34,670 nucleotides of DNA from Treponema sp. GTDB taxonomy: Bacteria; Spirochaetota; Spirochaetia; Treponematales; Breznakiellaceae. The stretch covers positions 1-34,670 of the forward strand of contig WRIB01000030.1 of assembly GCA_009782955.1 (NCBI GenBank), in the 5' to 3' direction. Below, in pieces: positions 4,848 to 14,855 of the stretch. The notes beneath the pieces were generated by a model that saw nothing but the letters and a program-made list of their open reading frames with translations, did no database searches and was not told where the DNA came from. The position numbers and the translations under genes are program-made. Within the stretch, counting starts at the first letter, position 1, and the number at the start of each line of letters is the position of its first letter.

Positions 4848-7607
4848 TTGTCTGATAAATCGGTATCTATTCAAGAAAACAACAAATTAATGGTGCATCT
4901 GGCATCTATATTGGGAGCCATTACCTGTATTTTGGCCGGCATACTGCTTGCCCTGTCCATAGGAGCTTCCCTTTTTGGTTGGACTTTTATTAATAGCGGT
5001 CCTGGAAACCTCTTAACAGGCGCTTACGGATTGCTTGCCTTTATTATACCGCTATACCTTTTTTGCGCGGCCGCTCTTCTTTTTGATCCGGTCTGGAGAC
5101 CAGGCGGAATTTTCCTGTTTTCTGCAACAATTGTTCCTTTTCTTACCCTGGCATTGGGTTTTTTTCTGATACGGAATTTCGAGACCAACAGGCTGGAAAT
5201 GCCTCTATTGGACAGTATTGGCCAAAACGGACTCAGCCTGGCAGTAATTACCGCAACCATTCTGGAATGTGCAGGTATACTTGTTCTTAATCAAATCCTG
5301 TTTAAGAATAATAAAAAAGAAACCCCTGCAGCTTTCCCCGGAACGGCAAAACCCGTGTCTTCCGCTGTTTCAAATAAAAACACAGCAGTTAATACGGTTA
5401 CCAATACGACGGTAAGTACGATAAACAATACGATTGTAAATACGGTTGATAAAGCGGCAACTGGTACAGCAGCTGTATCAGCTACTCCTGCTTCCGCAGC
5501 AATATTGAGGAAAACAGAAGAGCCGTTAAAGTTTTCCGGCAAAGAAGCAAAACATCCTGACAGGGATGTTAAACATTCCAACATAGAAGTTAAATCTTCC
5601 GACAGAGAAGTCAAACCTTCCGGAGAAGTTAAGCTTCCTGACTGGGGACCACTTAAAAGTCCCGCCGCATTCAGGGAATTAAACGAAGAATGCCCCAAAA
5701 AAGAAGACATTAATACAGAAATCAAGGAAGACGAAAAAAACGTCACCTTTTCTGAAATTGCCGAAGAAGACGAAATCCTTGTTCTGGACGATTCTGTTTT
5801 TTCTCCGTATTCACAACTAAGTAACGAAAACATCAATGAAGATGACCTGGTTTTGGAACCTGCTTTTGAAGATGAAATGAACTGGGAAACTGAAACAGAA
5901 AACTTGCCGGAATATTCCGCCGGGGAAACAGATGATTCTGTTGAAGAAAACGATTTTCATGAACTGGAACAGGTTCAATTTATTCAGTTTGAAGATAATG
6001 CAGAGGCAGCCGAAGTATACTCCGCCGAGTCCGGTCAGTTGGAGTGGCCCGATGAAGATTCCACTTCGGACGAAAATTGGTTTGAAGTAGATCCTTTTCT
6101 GGAAGAAGCCGAATCGCTTGTTGCCGGTGCAGAACAGGAACAGGACAGTATTCCCCAACCAGTAAAAAAAAAACTAAGTAAACACAAGGGATCGTATTCT
6201 GTACCGGTAGACGACATACTCAAGGAATACCCCGACGGCCAGTACTGGATTGTAGACGAAGAATCACATAAAGCAGGGCAGGTGCTTCAGGAAACACTCA
6301 GTGAATTCGGTATTCAGGCGGAAATAACGGGGATCAGAAAAGGCCCTGTAATTACCATGTTTGAAATACTTCCGGCACCCGGTGTAAAGCTGTCCAAAAT
6401 TGTTAACCTTCAGGACAATATTGCTCTGCGTCTTGCCGCTTCCAGCGTTCGCATTGTTGCGCCCATACCGGGCAAGCATGCTGTAGGTATAGAAGTTCCA
6501 AACAAAAAACGGAACATTGTTTCGTTCAGGGAAATAATCGAAGGGGAACTTTCCAACAAAAAAGAAAAAACCAAAGACGAGATTCCCGTAGTTTTGGGAA
6601 AAGGCATAACCGGAGATGCCGTTACGGTAGATCTTTGCCAAATGCCCCATATACTTATTGCCGGCGCCACCGGATCGGGAAAATCGGTCTGCGTTAATTC
6701 CATGATCCTTTCGATCCTCTATCAGCTTTCTCCTGCGGAGTGCCGTCTTATTTTAATTGATCCCAAAATCGTAGAACTGAAATTGTACAACGATATTCCG
6801 CACCTTTTAACGCCGGTAATTACCGAACCAAAGCGGGCATTTCAGGCATTGCAGTACTGTATTTTTGAAATGGAACGCCGTTATGCCTGTCTAGATTCCA
6901 TGGGTGTCCGGGACATAAAGAGTTACAATAAACGCATTAAGGAACGAAAAATCGCCGCAGAACATATGCCCTATTTTGTGGTAATTATTGATGAGTTTGC
7001 AGACCTTATGGCAACAACCGGCAAAGAACTTGAGTCCACCGTAGCCCGGCTTGCCGCCATGAGCCGTGCGGTGGGAATTCATCTTGTTCTGGCAACTCAG
7101 CGGCCGTCTATCGACGTTATCACCGGCCTTATCAAGGCAAACATACCCAGCCGCATTGCGTTTATGGTAGCCAGCAAAATGGACAGCCGCATTATTATTG
7201 ATATGGTCGGTGCAGAAAAACTTCTGGGCAAGGGCGATATGCTCTATGCCGGAGCAATGGATCCGTTCCCCATTCGTATGCAGGGCGCATTTATTTCCGA
7301 AGAGGAAGTGGAGAATGTGGTTGACTATGTAAAAACGCTTGGCGAGCCGGAATATATTGATGATGAAATATTCTTTGACGAAGAAGAAGGGGAAACAGGA
7401 ACATCATTTACAGACGGCGACGATCCTCTTTACGATAAAGCTTTGGAAGTGGTAAAAACCCAGGGCAAAGCCAGCGCCAGTTTTATCCAACGCCGTCTTA
7501 AAATCGGCTATAACCGCGCCGCCCGGCTTGTGGAAGAAATGGAACAACGCGGTATTGTCGGCCCTGCCCAGGGATCCCGTCCGCGGGAATTGTTACGGGC
7601 TGTTTAA
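4848..7607 (+). CDS. ftsK: DNA translocase FtsK/SpoIIIE
   Basis: The hexameric membrane-anchored DNA pump that clears chromosome dimers and terminus DNA from the division septum. Four hydrophobic segments fill residues ~15-160. A low-complexity, very acidic linker (~160-440) follows, then the alpha/beta motor with Walker A GATGSGKS (606-613), the Walker B-like VVIIDEFADLM, and LATQRPSIDVITGLIKANIPSRIAF. A C-terminal winged-helix gamma domain (~855-919; SASFIQRRLKIGYNRAARLVEEME) recognises the KOPS-type polarity sequence. I place the start at TTG 4848, with GGAGGGGAG 2-6 nt upstream; a TTG at 4818 has no ribosome-binding site. At 919 residues it is somewhat longer than typical short FtsK because of the linker. 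A terminator-like hairpin overlaps the stop. Confidence 0.93.
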   Translation: MSDKSVSIQENNKLMVHLASILGAITCILAGILLALSIGASLFGWTFINSGPGNLLTGAYGLLAFIIPLYLFCAAALLFDPVWRPGGIFLFSATIVPFLTLALGFFLIRNFETNRLEMPLLDSIGQNGLSLAVITATILECAGILVLNQILFKNNKKETPAAFPGTAKPVSSAVSNKNTAVNTVTNTTVSTINNTIVNTVDKAATGTAAVSATPASAAILRKTEEPLKFSGKEAKHPDRDVKHSNIEVKSSDREVKPSGEVKLPDWGPLKSPAAFRELNEECPKKEDINTEIKEDEKNVTFSEIAEEDEILVLDDSVFSPYSQLSNENINEDDLVLEPAFEDEMNWETETENLPEYSAGETDDSVEENDFHELEQVQFIQFEDNAEAAEVYSAESGQLEWPDEDSTSDENWFEVDPFLEEAESLVAGAEQEQDSIPQPVKKKLSKHKGSYSVPVDDILKEYPDGQYWIVDEESHKAGQVLQETLSEFGIQAEITGIRKGPVITMFEILPAPGVKLSKIVNLQDNIALRLAASSVRIVAPIPGKHAVGIEVPNKKRNIVSFREIIEGELSNKKEKTKDEIPVVLGKGITGDAVTVDLCQMPHILIAGATGSGKSVCVNSMILSILYQLSPAECRLILIDPKIVELKLYNDIPHLLTPVITEPKRAFQALQYCIFEMERRYACLDSMGVRDIKSYNKRIKERKIAAEHMPYFVVIIDEFADLMATTGKELESTVARLAAMSRAVGIHLVLATQRPSIDVITGLIKANIPSRIAFMVASKMDSRIIIDMVGAEKLLGKGDMLYAGAMDPFPIRMQGAFISEEEVENVVDYVKTLGEPEYIDDEIFFDEEEGETGTSFTDGDDPLYDKALEVVKTQGKASASFIQRRLKIGYNRAARLVEEMEQRGIVGPAQGSRPRELLRAV

Positions 7608-7622
7608 ATAAACCGCTTTTTT
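7598..7622 (+). terminator. Possible intrinsic terminator of ftsK
   Basis: GC-GTTT pairs with AAAC-GC across an AAAT loop with one internal mismatch, followed by six T. The stop codon lies in the loop. The stem is short, so this is tentative. Confidence 0.4.
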
Positions 7623-7645
7623 AATGTGTATACAGGATAGGTAAA

Positions 7646-8767
7646 ATGGCTTCAGCAAAGAATATTAACATCCTGCCGGAAAGTCCAGTCTATGTGGGAG
7701 ACAGAACCGCATTGGCAATGGATTTATCCATTGTTTCCTATAATATTGATTCGGCGCAGATGAATCATTTGTCGAATGTTAATGAAGTATTACAGTATCA
7801 AGATTATTCAAAAATTACATGGATTAATGTTAGCGGGCTAAAGGATATTGATTCAATTAAATATTTAGGAGCTTTGTATGATATTCATCCATTAAGCATA
7901 GAAGATATTCTTAATACCGAACAGCAGCCCAAGGTAGAAACATTTGCGGATTATAAATTTTTATCACTTAAAACCATACAGCGGGAAAAGAATTTCGATC
8001 ATAATCAGAACAGAAAAAAGAATGCAGACAGGTTTTTTAAAAGAAGCAAAGAACAGGCTTATGCAATAAATGAATTTATTATTGATCAGGTTAGTATGGT
8101 TATTATGGAAAATGTTCTTCTGACTTTCCAGGAAATACCCGGCGATTCATTTGACAGGGTAAGAAAAAGAATACTGGAAGGAGCGGGGGAAATCCGCAAG
8201 ATGGGAACGGAATATCTGGCCTATGCAATTATTGACGCTGCTGTAGACGAATACTTTCTTTCATTGAACCATTTGGAAGAAGATATTGAAGACTACGAGA
8301 ACCGCGCAACGAAAACAAATGACAATAATTTTATTGAGGAACTGCAAGATACGAAAAAATACCTGCAGTACATAAAACGTGCTATATCACCGTTAAAATA
8401 TAATTTGCTGGTAATTACACGTCATGACGACATTTTTCACAACAATGAATTAAAGCCGTTTTTACAGGACTTAAATGAAAATTTAAACAATGCAATAGTA
8501 ACGGTAGAACATTATCGTGAATGGCTTTCAAACATTATGGATGTAAATTTATCTGTTTTGTCGCATCAGATGAACAAGGTAATGAAGGTATTGGCAATTA
8601 TATCAACCATATTTATTCCATTAACATTTATTGCAGGGGTATATGGTATGAATTTTGAGTTTATGCCCGAATTAACATATACATTGGCTTATCCGATTGT
8701 ACTGGGTATTATGGGATTTATTGCGTTTACCATGATCGTTGTCTTTAAAGTTCACCGTTGGTTCTAA
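7646..8767 (+). CDS. corA: CorA-family magnesium/cobalt transporter
   Basis: A 373-residue protein of usual CorA length. The N-terminal cytoplasmic funnel contains the ALYDIHPLSIEDILN motif (about residues 77-90). Long helices rich in Glu/Asp/Lys follow, then two C-terminal transmembrane segments (~311-331 and ~345-366) separated by the signature YGMNFEFMPEL, with Gly-Met-Asn at 334-336, and a short basic tail (KVHRWF). The pentamer conducts Mg2+ down its gradient, gated by Mg2+ bound between funnel subunits. It starts at ATG 7646 with only a weak AGGATAGG ahead. The C69 peptidase gene follows after 9 nt, so both are probably co-transcribed. Confidence 0.93.
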   Translation: MASAKNINILPESPVYVGDRTALAMDLSIVSYNIDSAQMNHLSNVNEVLQYQDYSKITWINVSGLKDIDSIKYLGALYDIHPLSIEDILNTEQQPKVETFADYKFLSLKTIQREKNFDHNQNRKKNADRFFKRSKEQAYAINEFIIDQVSMVIMENVLLTFQEIPGDSFDRVRKRILEGAGEIRKMGTEYLAYAIIDAAVDEYFLSLNHLEEDIEDYENRATKTNDNNFIEELQDTKKYLQYIKRAISPLKYNLLVITRHDDIFHNNELKPFLQDLNENLNNAIVTVEHYREWLSNIMDVNLSVLSHQMNKVMKVLAIISTIFIPLTFIAGVYGMNFEFMPELTYTLAYPIVLGIMGFIAFTMIVVFKVHRWF

Positions 8768-8776
8768 GGAGCAGTT

Positions 8777-10027
8777 ATGTGTGATACGTTTAGTTTGCCG
8801 TTTGGTTATAATGAAGATAATGTTACCTATTTTGCAAAAAACAGCGATCGCAGTCCCAATGAACCGCATGTGGTTATTCATGTGCCGCGTAAAAATCACC
8901 CGCAGGGTTCAACTGTTTCCTGCACCTACATAACCATACCGCAGGCGGAAAATACCCATGAAGCAATACTGCTTAAGCCGTCGTGGATGTGGGGAGCGGA
9001 GATGGGTGTTAACGATGCCCAGGTGGCAATCGGCAATGAGGCGGTGTTTACCAGGACAAAGCGGGGCGGGCCTGCACTTACCGGTATGGACCTGCTGCGC
9101 CTGGCGCTTGAACGGGCCGACACCGCACAGGCTGCCGTCGAAACGATGATAACGCTGCTGGAAACTCACGGTCAGGGCGGTAATTGCGGGTTTGATCATC
9201 CCTTTTTCTACGACAACTCTTTTATGGTTGCTGATCCAAAAGAAGTGTACATTATGGAAACTTCCGGTAAAAACTATGCCGTTGTCCGCGCTCAGGGCCA
9301 ATGCGCAATTTCCAACCGCCTAACAATAACCACGGAACATCAGCACCGGTCGGGCATAGAAGAGCGAGCTGATTTTTCCAAACGCTATACCGAACCGGTT
9401 TATTCATTCTTTTCCGCCGCCCGGGAACGCCGGCAGCAGGTAATGGATAGGCTGTCTCCGTCTTTGAAAACCGCCGATTTGTTCGGCATTCTTCGCAGCC
9501 ACGAACAAAATGTAAACGGGCGGGAATTCACCAGGGGCAGCGTAAAAAGCGTTTGTATGCATGGAGGCGGACTTATCGGCGATCATACGACAGGGAGCCT
9601 TGTTGCCGTACTCAGACAGAATAAGCCGCCAACATTGTGGTGTACCGGCGCTTCTACTCCGTGTATTTCTGCCTTTAAGCCGGTGTTTTTTGGCTCCGAC
9701 GCTCCCCCGGTGTTTACGTCTCCTGAACAAAGCAAGGATTACTGGCTGCAACGGGAGCGGCTGAACAGGGCAGCAATTGCCGGTTTTGTTAATCCTGCCG
9801 TCTTACGGGAACGGATTAAAACACTGGAAGCGAATTGGCTGATACGGGAACAAACGATTATGAATGATGATGTTCCCAATGCAAACGGTATGCAAACGCT
9901 GTCCCGTGAAGCAAGTACGCAGGAACAGGCTCTTGTCGATAAGTTTTCTGCTCCCAACTGGAACAACCTTACGGGCCGGGGATCGTATGGAAAATACTGG
10001 CGAAAGAAAAATGCGGTGTTAGGCTAA
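8777..10027 (+). CDS. Secernin-like C69-family dipeptidase
   Basis: A 416-residue Ntn-hydrolase of peptidase family C69. The start MCDTFSLP puts Cys2 at the N-terminus after Met removal, where it acts as the autocatalytic nucleophile. The following YFAKNSDRSPNEP stretch is the classic secernin/dipeptidase pattern. A second signature, GNCGFDHPFFYDNSFMVADPKEVYIMETSG, lies near residues 130-165. No signal peptide is present, so it should be cytoplasmic, cleaving short peptides. Full-length for the secernin subgroup. AAGGAG overlaps the corA stop and precedes the ATG by 5 nt. Physiological substrate unknown; acylase-type activity is a remote alternative. Confidence 0.85.
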   Translation: MCDTFSLPFGYNEDNVTYFAKNSDRSPNEPHVVIHVPRKNHPQGSTVSCTYITIPQAENTHEAILLKPSWMWGAEMGVNDAQVAIGNEAVFTRTKRGGPALTGMDLLRLALERADTAQAAVETMITLLETHGQGGNCGFDHPFFYDNSFMVADPKEVYIMETSGKNYAVVRAQGQCAISNRLTITTEHQHRSGIEERADFSKRYTEPVYSFFSAARERRQQVMDRLSPSLKTADLFGILRSHEQNVNGREFTRGSVKSVCMHGGGLIGDHTTGSLVAVLRQNKPPTLWCTGASTPCISAFKPVFFGSDAPPVFTSPEQSKDYWLQRERLNRAAIAGFVNPAVLRERIKTLEANWLIREQTIMNDDVPNANGMQTLSREASTQEQALVDKFSAPNWNNLTGRGSYGKYWRKKNAVLG

Positions 10028-10032
10028 TTTTT

Positions 10033-10060
10033 CCTGCCTTACCCTTTTCCGGTAAACAGG
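10033..10060 (+). terminator. Hairpin after the C69 gene (weak terminator or leader element)
   Basis: CCTG (10033-10036) pairs with CAGG (10057-10060), and TTACC (10039-10043) with GGTAA (10051-10055). There is no U-run after it. It overlaps a possible -35 (TTACCC, 10039-10044). Confidence 0.3.
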
Positions 10061-10067
10061 GTATACT
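10039..10067 (+). promoter_or_regulatory. Possible promoter of the repeat-protein gene
   Basis: TTACCC (10039-10044), 17-nt spacer, TATACT (10062-10067). The gene start at 10120 has a clear AAGGAG, giving a leader of about 45 nt. The -35 match is moderate. Confidence 0.4.
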
Positions 10068-10119
10068 GCCAATAGCTGCTTGTGTAAGCCGTAAAAAATT
10101 TGACATAAGGAGAAAACCC

Positions 10120-11160
10120 ATGCAGAACTTAAAAAGGCGGTTTTCAGTAGCCCTCTGTAAAAAATACTTTATACTTCCCCTTATTGCTTTGCTTTCTCTG
10201 TTATTTGTTGCACAGCACAGCATCCCTGGTGAAAGCAGCAGTAGTTCCAGCCCTACCGTTTACGTTGTGGGCGGCCATAGCGACGGTGTTATGAATCATA
10301 TCTATAAAGCCTGCTATTGGAAAGACGGCGTACTAACAACTCTCTCTTCCGAGCGATCTATTGCTTCGGGCATAACCGTGGTAAACGGGTCGGTCTACAT
10401 TGCGGGCACTAATTATGGTAAAGCCTGCTATTGGAAAGACGGAGTATTAATACCCCTTTCATCCAATGGATACATGTCCGCGGCCACTGACATGACCATA
10501 GTAAATGGAACAGTATACGTTGCGGGTTATTATGAAGAAAGAAATATTGAAAAAGCCTGTTATTGGAAAGACGGAGAACAAACAACGCTTTCCTCCGGTC
10601 AATCCGTTGCTTTCGCAATAACTGTAGCAAACGGTATAGTTTACGTTGCGGGTGCAATTGGCGGAGATAAGGACAATATTGTTGGGAGTGCCTGCTATTG
10701 GAAAGACGGCGTATTAACACGCCTTACCTCCAATGCTCAAAATATACCAGGGCCGGCCACCGATATAACCGTAGTAAACGGTGCGCTATACGTAACGGGT
10801 CATTTTGCCCAAGCCTGCTATTTCAAAGATGGCAAACTAATATCTCTCTCTTCCGATTTTAGCGATGGGACTACTGGCATAACCGTAGTAAACGGTACAG
10901 TCTACGTAGCAGGTGTTTATAGCGGCGGTGCACCTGGCAATAAAGCCTGTTATTGGAAAGACGGCGTACAAACAACCTTCTCTCTTGGTTCTTCTGCCAG
11001 TACTTCAGGTATAGACGTAGCAAACGGATCGGTCTATGTTGCGGGCCATTATTACGGCCGTATCTATAAAGCCTGCTATTGGAAAGACGAGATACCAACA
11101 GACCTTCCTGTCCCGCCCATGTCTTATTCTATTACCAGAGCCATAGCCGTGGTTCAATAG
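10120..11160 (+). CDS. Exported tandem-repeat protein, propeller-like (KACYWKDG repeats)
   Basis: A 346-residue protein with a membrane-inserting N-terminus (KKYFILPLIALLSLLFVAQHS) and a Ser-rich linker. Seven tandem units of about 38-46 residues follow. Each begins KACYWKDG.., continues with a T.LSS-type segment and ends in ITVVNGTVYVAG. The repeat cores at DNA level start near 10306, 10420, 10551, 10688, 10811, 10941 and 11066. The fifth unit has Phe for Trp (ACYFKDG) and the last is truncated after IAVVQ. Such W-K-[DN]-G / VYVAG repeats form beta-propeller-like surface or periplasmic proteins in gut bacteria; ligand unknown. There is no lipobox cysteine. A strong Shine-Dalgarno (AAGGAG) precedes the ATG. 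Confidence 0.65.
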   Translation: MQNLKRRFSVALCKKYFILPLIALLSLLFVAQHSIPGESSSSSSPTVYVVGGHSDGVMNHIYKACYWKDGVLTTLSSERSIASGITVVNGSVYIAGTNYGKACYWKDGVLIPLSSNGYMSAATDMTIVNGTVYVAGYYEERNIEKACYWKDGEQTTLSSGQSVAFAITVANGIVYVAGAIGGDKDNIVGSACYWKDGVLTRLTSNAQNIPGPATDITVVNGALYVTGHFAQACYFKDGKLISLSSDFSDGTTGITVVNGTVYVAGVYSGGAPGNKACYWKDGVQTTFSLGSSASTSGIDVANGSVYVAGHYYGRIYKACYWKDEIPTDLPVPPMSYSITRAIAVVQ

Positions 11161-11164
11161 GAAC

Positions 11165-11208
11165 GCGTGAGATTCTTCTTGGCGATCTCCGCGCCTCTGC
11201 GAGAAAAA
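11165..11208. repeat. Dispersed repeat fragment, copy 3
   Basis: Just after the repeat-protein stop, the sequence CGTGAGATTCTTCTTGGCG...CCTCTGCGAGAAA resembles the right-hand part of copies 1 and 2 (GGCGTCTTTGCGAGAAATC). It fills most of the 75-bp gap between convergent genes. Confidence 0.5.
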
Positions 11209-11235
11209 ATTTAAAGTGGTGTCGTAAGCAGTACG

Positions 11236-14200
11236 CTAAGAACACCCCGTTGTTGTGCCGCATGTGTCGCATTTCATACAGGTACCGCTCCGTATCAGCG
11301 TAAGCGAACCGCAGCTTGGGCAGGGATCGCCCTCGTAGCCTTTAATCCGTGCGATACGCCGGGCTTCTTCATGTTTGGAAAGATTTTCTTTGGAAGGCAA
11401 GGGATCTTTGGTTTCATGTTTAGCTGTGTCTTTTTTTGATTCGCTCTTTTTTTCCGACGTATCTTTTTTTTCCGCTTTGCCTGCTTTTCCATCCGGTTTT
11501 TCGCTTGATCTATCGATTGACTTGTCTTGGGTTGCCGTGGCAAGAAGATCTTCCTGCTTTACCTGGCCCAGATCAGTACGCTTAAGATAACTAATTGCCA
11601 AATCCCGGAAGATATAGTCGATAACGCTGGTGGACATCTTGATATAGTCGTGGCCCTGAACCATGCCATTGGGCTCGAAGCGGCTGAAAGTAAAGGCATC
11701 CACATATTCTTCCAGCGGCACGCCGTACTGGAGGCCCAAAGAAACAGCAATGGCAAAACTGTTCAGGAGGCTTCGGAACGCGGCGCCTTCCTTGTGCATG
11801 TCCAGAAAAATTTCGCCAAGTTTGCCGTTGTCGTATTCGCCGGTACGGATAAAAATCGAATGGCCGCTGATTTTTGCCTTTTGAGTATATCCGGAACGGC
11901 GGTTGGGCAGGGGCTGCCGCTTTCCCCGCACTTCGGCGGCACGCTGCGTGTCCATACGGCCGGAGCGCTGAGGGGCATCAAGGTCTTTCTGTAGGGCGAG
12001 TATCGTGTCCGCCAGAGGATCGGCGCCGGGAGCAAAGGCCGACAATGGCTGGGAAAGTTTTGAGCCGTCGCGGTATAAAGCAACCGCTTTAAGTCCGCTC
12101 TTCCAGGCCAGCATGTATGCGCCTTTTACATCCTCGTAACCGGCGGCATTGGGCATGTTTATCGTCTTGCTGATTGCCCCGGTAATAAAAGGCTGCACTG
12201 CCGCCATCATACCTACATGAGCCTGCCATGCAATGGAACGGCTGCCGTATTTGCCCGACGGAGTGGCAGTATCGAAAACGGGAAGGTCTTTTTCCTTTAG
12301 TCCCGGCGATCCTTCAAGTCCCATTGAGCCGCATACATAAAGTTCCGCTTCGGCAATTTCTTCACCACTGTATCCGATATGTTTCAGCAGTGAGAAACCG
12401 GGAAGGCTCCAGGTTGATTCAGGAACGGAAAGATGCTTTTCTACAAATTCCTTTCCCAGTATCCAGGGATTAAAAACGCTTTCCAGAGTAATTGCATTCG
12501 CCGCCGCTGTTTCCGCCGCAGCAAGCGCTTCGCGGGTAAAGCCTTTTGCCGAAAGTGAATCGTGATTAAGGTGCGGCGCCCCCTTAAATGATTTATGCCC
12601 GGTAGCATACGCGATGATCGCTTCGATTTCGGCTTTCTTGTATCCAAGCACTTCCAATGCAGGAGGCGCCGATTGATTGATGATCTTAAAGTAACCGCCG
12701 CCGGCAAGTTTTTTAAATTTTACCAGGGCAAAGTCAGGTTCTACTCCGGTGGTATCGCAGTCCATTAAGAGGCCAATAGTTCCCGTTGGTGCAATGGCGC
12801 TAACCTGTGCATTGCGGAAGCCGTTGGTCTCTCCGAACTCCAGCGCCCGGTCCCATGCCTGCCGCGCCGCCATTAACAATACCGCCGGACAATGTTCCGG
12901 GACGATGCCCCGGGGCATTGTGTTCAGCAGCTCGTATTCTTCCGCAGCCGCATTGTACACCGCCCTGCGATGATTGCGAATTACCCGGAGCATCGCTTCG
13001 CGATTTTCTTCGTAACGAACAAATGCTCCCAGTTCTTCGGCCATACGAGCAGACTGGGCATACGCCTCGCCGGTTAGTATTGCAGAAAGGGAAGCAGCAA
13101 CAGAGCGTCCTTCGTCTGAATCGTAGGGAAGCCCCATCACCATTAGTAAGCTGCCAAGGTTGGCAAAACCCAGCCCAAGGGTACGGTACTCATGGGAAAG
13201 TTCTGCGATACGCGGAGCGGGGAACTGTGCCATTGCTACAGATATTTCCAGTATTGTGGTCCAGATGTCTATGGCATGAAGGTATCCTTCTGTATTAAAT
13301 GTTTTCTTTTTATGGTCGTAGAATGCACCCAGGTTAATTGACGCAAGGTTACAGGCCGTATCGTCCAGGAACATGTATTCCGAACAGGGATTGCTTGCAC
13401 GAATCTCTCCGCCTGCGGGGCATGTATGCCAGTCGTTGATTGTCGTGTGGTACTGTAATCCCGGATCGGCGCATTGCCACGCAGATCGCGCCATGCGGTT
13501 CCAGAGATCCATCGCCTGTACGGTTTTCACTGTTTTTCCCGAAACCCGCTCACGGAGTTCCCAGGTTCTGTCTTCTTCGACAGTTTTCATAAATTCATCG
13601 CTGACACGCAGACTATTATTGGAAGACTGGCCGGACACGGTATTGTACGCTTCGTCATCCCATGCAGTGGAAAAGACCGCCGTATTTACGCTGTCTCCCT
13701 GTTCAATTCGGCGAAGAAGCTGGTAGAGATAGGTGGGGGGGATTTTTTCTGCCAGTGCGGAACGAAGTGCTTCAGCAAGTTCATGATTTTTTTCTATATT
13801 AAAGGTATCTTCATCCGGCCCGCGGAATGAAGCGGCCGCTTTGTTAATTGCGTCCAGGTGTTTCTTGATGATAACGGAACCGGTAACCATCGAAGCAACT
13901 TTGTGTTCTTCCTGAGCTTTCCAGTCGATGTAGTTTTCCACATCGGGATGATCCGCATCCAGGGTAACCATCTTTGCAGCACGCCGTGTCGTGCCGCCGC
14001 TTTTTACTGCGGAAGCGGAACGGTCGCCTATCTTGAGAAATGACAGCAGACCCGATGAAACGCCGCCGCCGGAAAGTTTTTCATGCGCTGCCCTGATCCG
14101 CGAAAAGTTTGTTCCCGTACCCGAACCGTATTTAAAAAGCCGCGCTTCACGCACGACAAGATCCATTATACCGCCCTCATTTACAAGGTCGTCATTTATA

Positions 14201-14784
14201 GAAAGAATAAAGCACGCATGCGGCTGCGGCCGTTTGTAAGCGCTGTCCGATTTAACCGCTTTGCCAGTTGCCGGGTCTGCATAGTAGTGGCCCTGTGCAG
14301 GACCATCTATGCCGTAAACATCATAAAGCCCTGTATTAAACCATTGAGGGCTGTTGGGCGCTGCCATTTGGCGGGCAAGCATATAACAGGTTTCGTCATA
14401 AAAGGCTTTTTCATCTGTCTGGCTGCTGAAAAAATTGTTGTTACTGCCCCAGTTTAACCAGGTAATAGCAAGACGATGAAAAACCTGCCGGGCATCGTGT
14501 TCTGCTCCGTCTGCTGGAATATCCATACCCGGATCATCCTCTTCGATGCCGGTTGTCCATTCTTTCCAGGCATAGCACTTGTCTGCCGGAATCCCTGCCT
14601 TGCGGAAGTATTTCTGGGCCAGGATGTCTCCTGCTATCTGACTCCAAAAGGCGGGGACAATTACCGTTTCTTCGCAAAAAATTGTCTTGCCGTCGGGATT
14701 GCGGATTTCGCTCCGTCTTTTTTCCCAGACAATATCTTTATAGGGCCCCGTTTTGGGGTCCGTAAAAAAGCGTTGTATGATCAC
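11236..14784 (-). CDS. nrdJ: Adenosylcobalamin-dependent ribonucleotide reductase (class II)
   Basis: An 1182-residue large-type class II enzyme that reduces ribonucleotides to deoxyribonucleotides using coenzyme B12. Visible residues: Cys191 in PHACFILSI, the radical-site N465-P-C467-S-E469 motif, [11 protein letters not shown], and [11 protein letters not shown]-like [19 protein letters not shown] for substrate-phosphate binding. The C-terminal part has a TSCPD-type domain (~970-1090), a Lys/Glu/Ser-rich linker (~1100-1140) and a terminal zinc ribbon with [14 protein letters not shown] (1155-1182), which should carry the reducing cysteines. GTG start with AAGGA 8 nt upstream. Two NrdR boxes lie in its promoter. 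Convergent with the repeat-protein gene. Confidence 0.95.
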   Translation of the reverse strand: MIIQRFFTDPKTGPYKDIVWEKRRSEIRNPDGKTIFCEETVIVPAFWSQIAGDILAQKYFRKAGIPADKCYAWKEWTTGIEEDDPGMDIPADGAEHDARQVFHRLAITWLNWGSNNNFFSSQTDEKAFYDETCYMLARQMAAPNSPQWFNTGLYDVYGIDGPAQGHYYADPATGKAVKSDSAYKRPQPHACFILSINDDLVNEGGIMDLVVREARLFKYGSGTGTNFSRIRAAHEKLSGGGVSSGLLSFLKIGDRSASAVKSGGTTRRAAKMVTLDADHPDVENYIDWKAQEEHKVASMVTGSVIIKKHLDAINKAAASFRGPDEDTFNIEKNHELAEALRSALAEKIPPTYLYQLLRRIEQGDSVNTAVFSTAWDDEAYNTVSGQSSNNSLRVSDEFMKTVEEDRTWELRERVSGKTVKTVQAMDLWNRMARSAWQCADPGLQYHTTINDWHTCPAGGEIRASNPCSEYMFLDDTACNLASINLGAFYDHKKKTFNTEGYLHAIDIWTTILEISVAMAQFPAPRIAELSHEYRTLGLGFANLGSLLMVMGLPYDSDEGRSVAASLSAILTGEAYAQSARMAEELGAFVRYEENREAMLRVIRNHRRAVYNAAAEEYELLNTMPRGIVPEHCPAVLLMAARQAWDRALEFGETNGFRNAQVSAIAPTGTIGLLMDCDTTGVEPDFALVKFKKLAGGGYFKIINQSAPPALEVLGYKKAEIEAIIAYATGHKSFKGAPHLNHDSLSAKGFTREALAAAETAAANAITLESVFNPWILGKEFVEKHLSVPESTWSLPGFSLLKHIGYSGEEIAEAELYVCGSMGLEGSPGLKEKDLPVFDTATPSGKYGSRSIAWQAHVGMMAAVQPFITGAISKTINMPNAAGYEDVKGAYMLAWKSGLKAVALYRDGSKLSQPLSAFAPGADPLADTILALQKDLDAPQRSGRMDTQRAAEVRGKRQPLPNRRSGYTQKAKISGHSIFIRTGEYDNGKLGEIFLDMHKEGAAFRSLLNSFAIAVSLGLQYGVPLEEYVDAFTFSRFEPNGMVQGHDYIKMSTSVIDYIFRDLAISYLKRTDLGQVKQEDLLATATQDKSIDRSSEKPDGKAGKAEKKDTSEKKSESKKDTAKHETKDPLPSKENLSKHEEARRIARIKGYEGDPCPSCGSLTLIRSGTCMKCDTCGTTTGCS

Positions 14785-14829
14785 ATTATGAATCCTTATA
14801 GTTTGGCATAATATATGGCAACGAGGAGC

Positions 14830-14845
14830 TGTCTATATATAGTGT
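14830..14845 (-). promoter_or_regulatory. NrdR box, promoter-distal to the start of transcription
   Basis: Minus-strand ACACTATATATAGACA matches the NrdR consensus (ACACwATATATwGTGT) at nearly every position. Its start is exactly 31 bp from the second box, about three helical turns, the spacing seen for NrdR pairs. It implies repression of nrdJ by NrdR with (d)ATP sensing; the nrdR gene is not in this window. Confidence 0.8.
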
Positions 14846-14855
14846 CGTAGAGATT

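Noticed and set aside
10306-11090. CRISPR-like spaced repeats
   Set aside because: Spacing is irregular and all units are in one coding frame encoding protein repeats.
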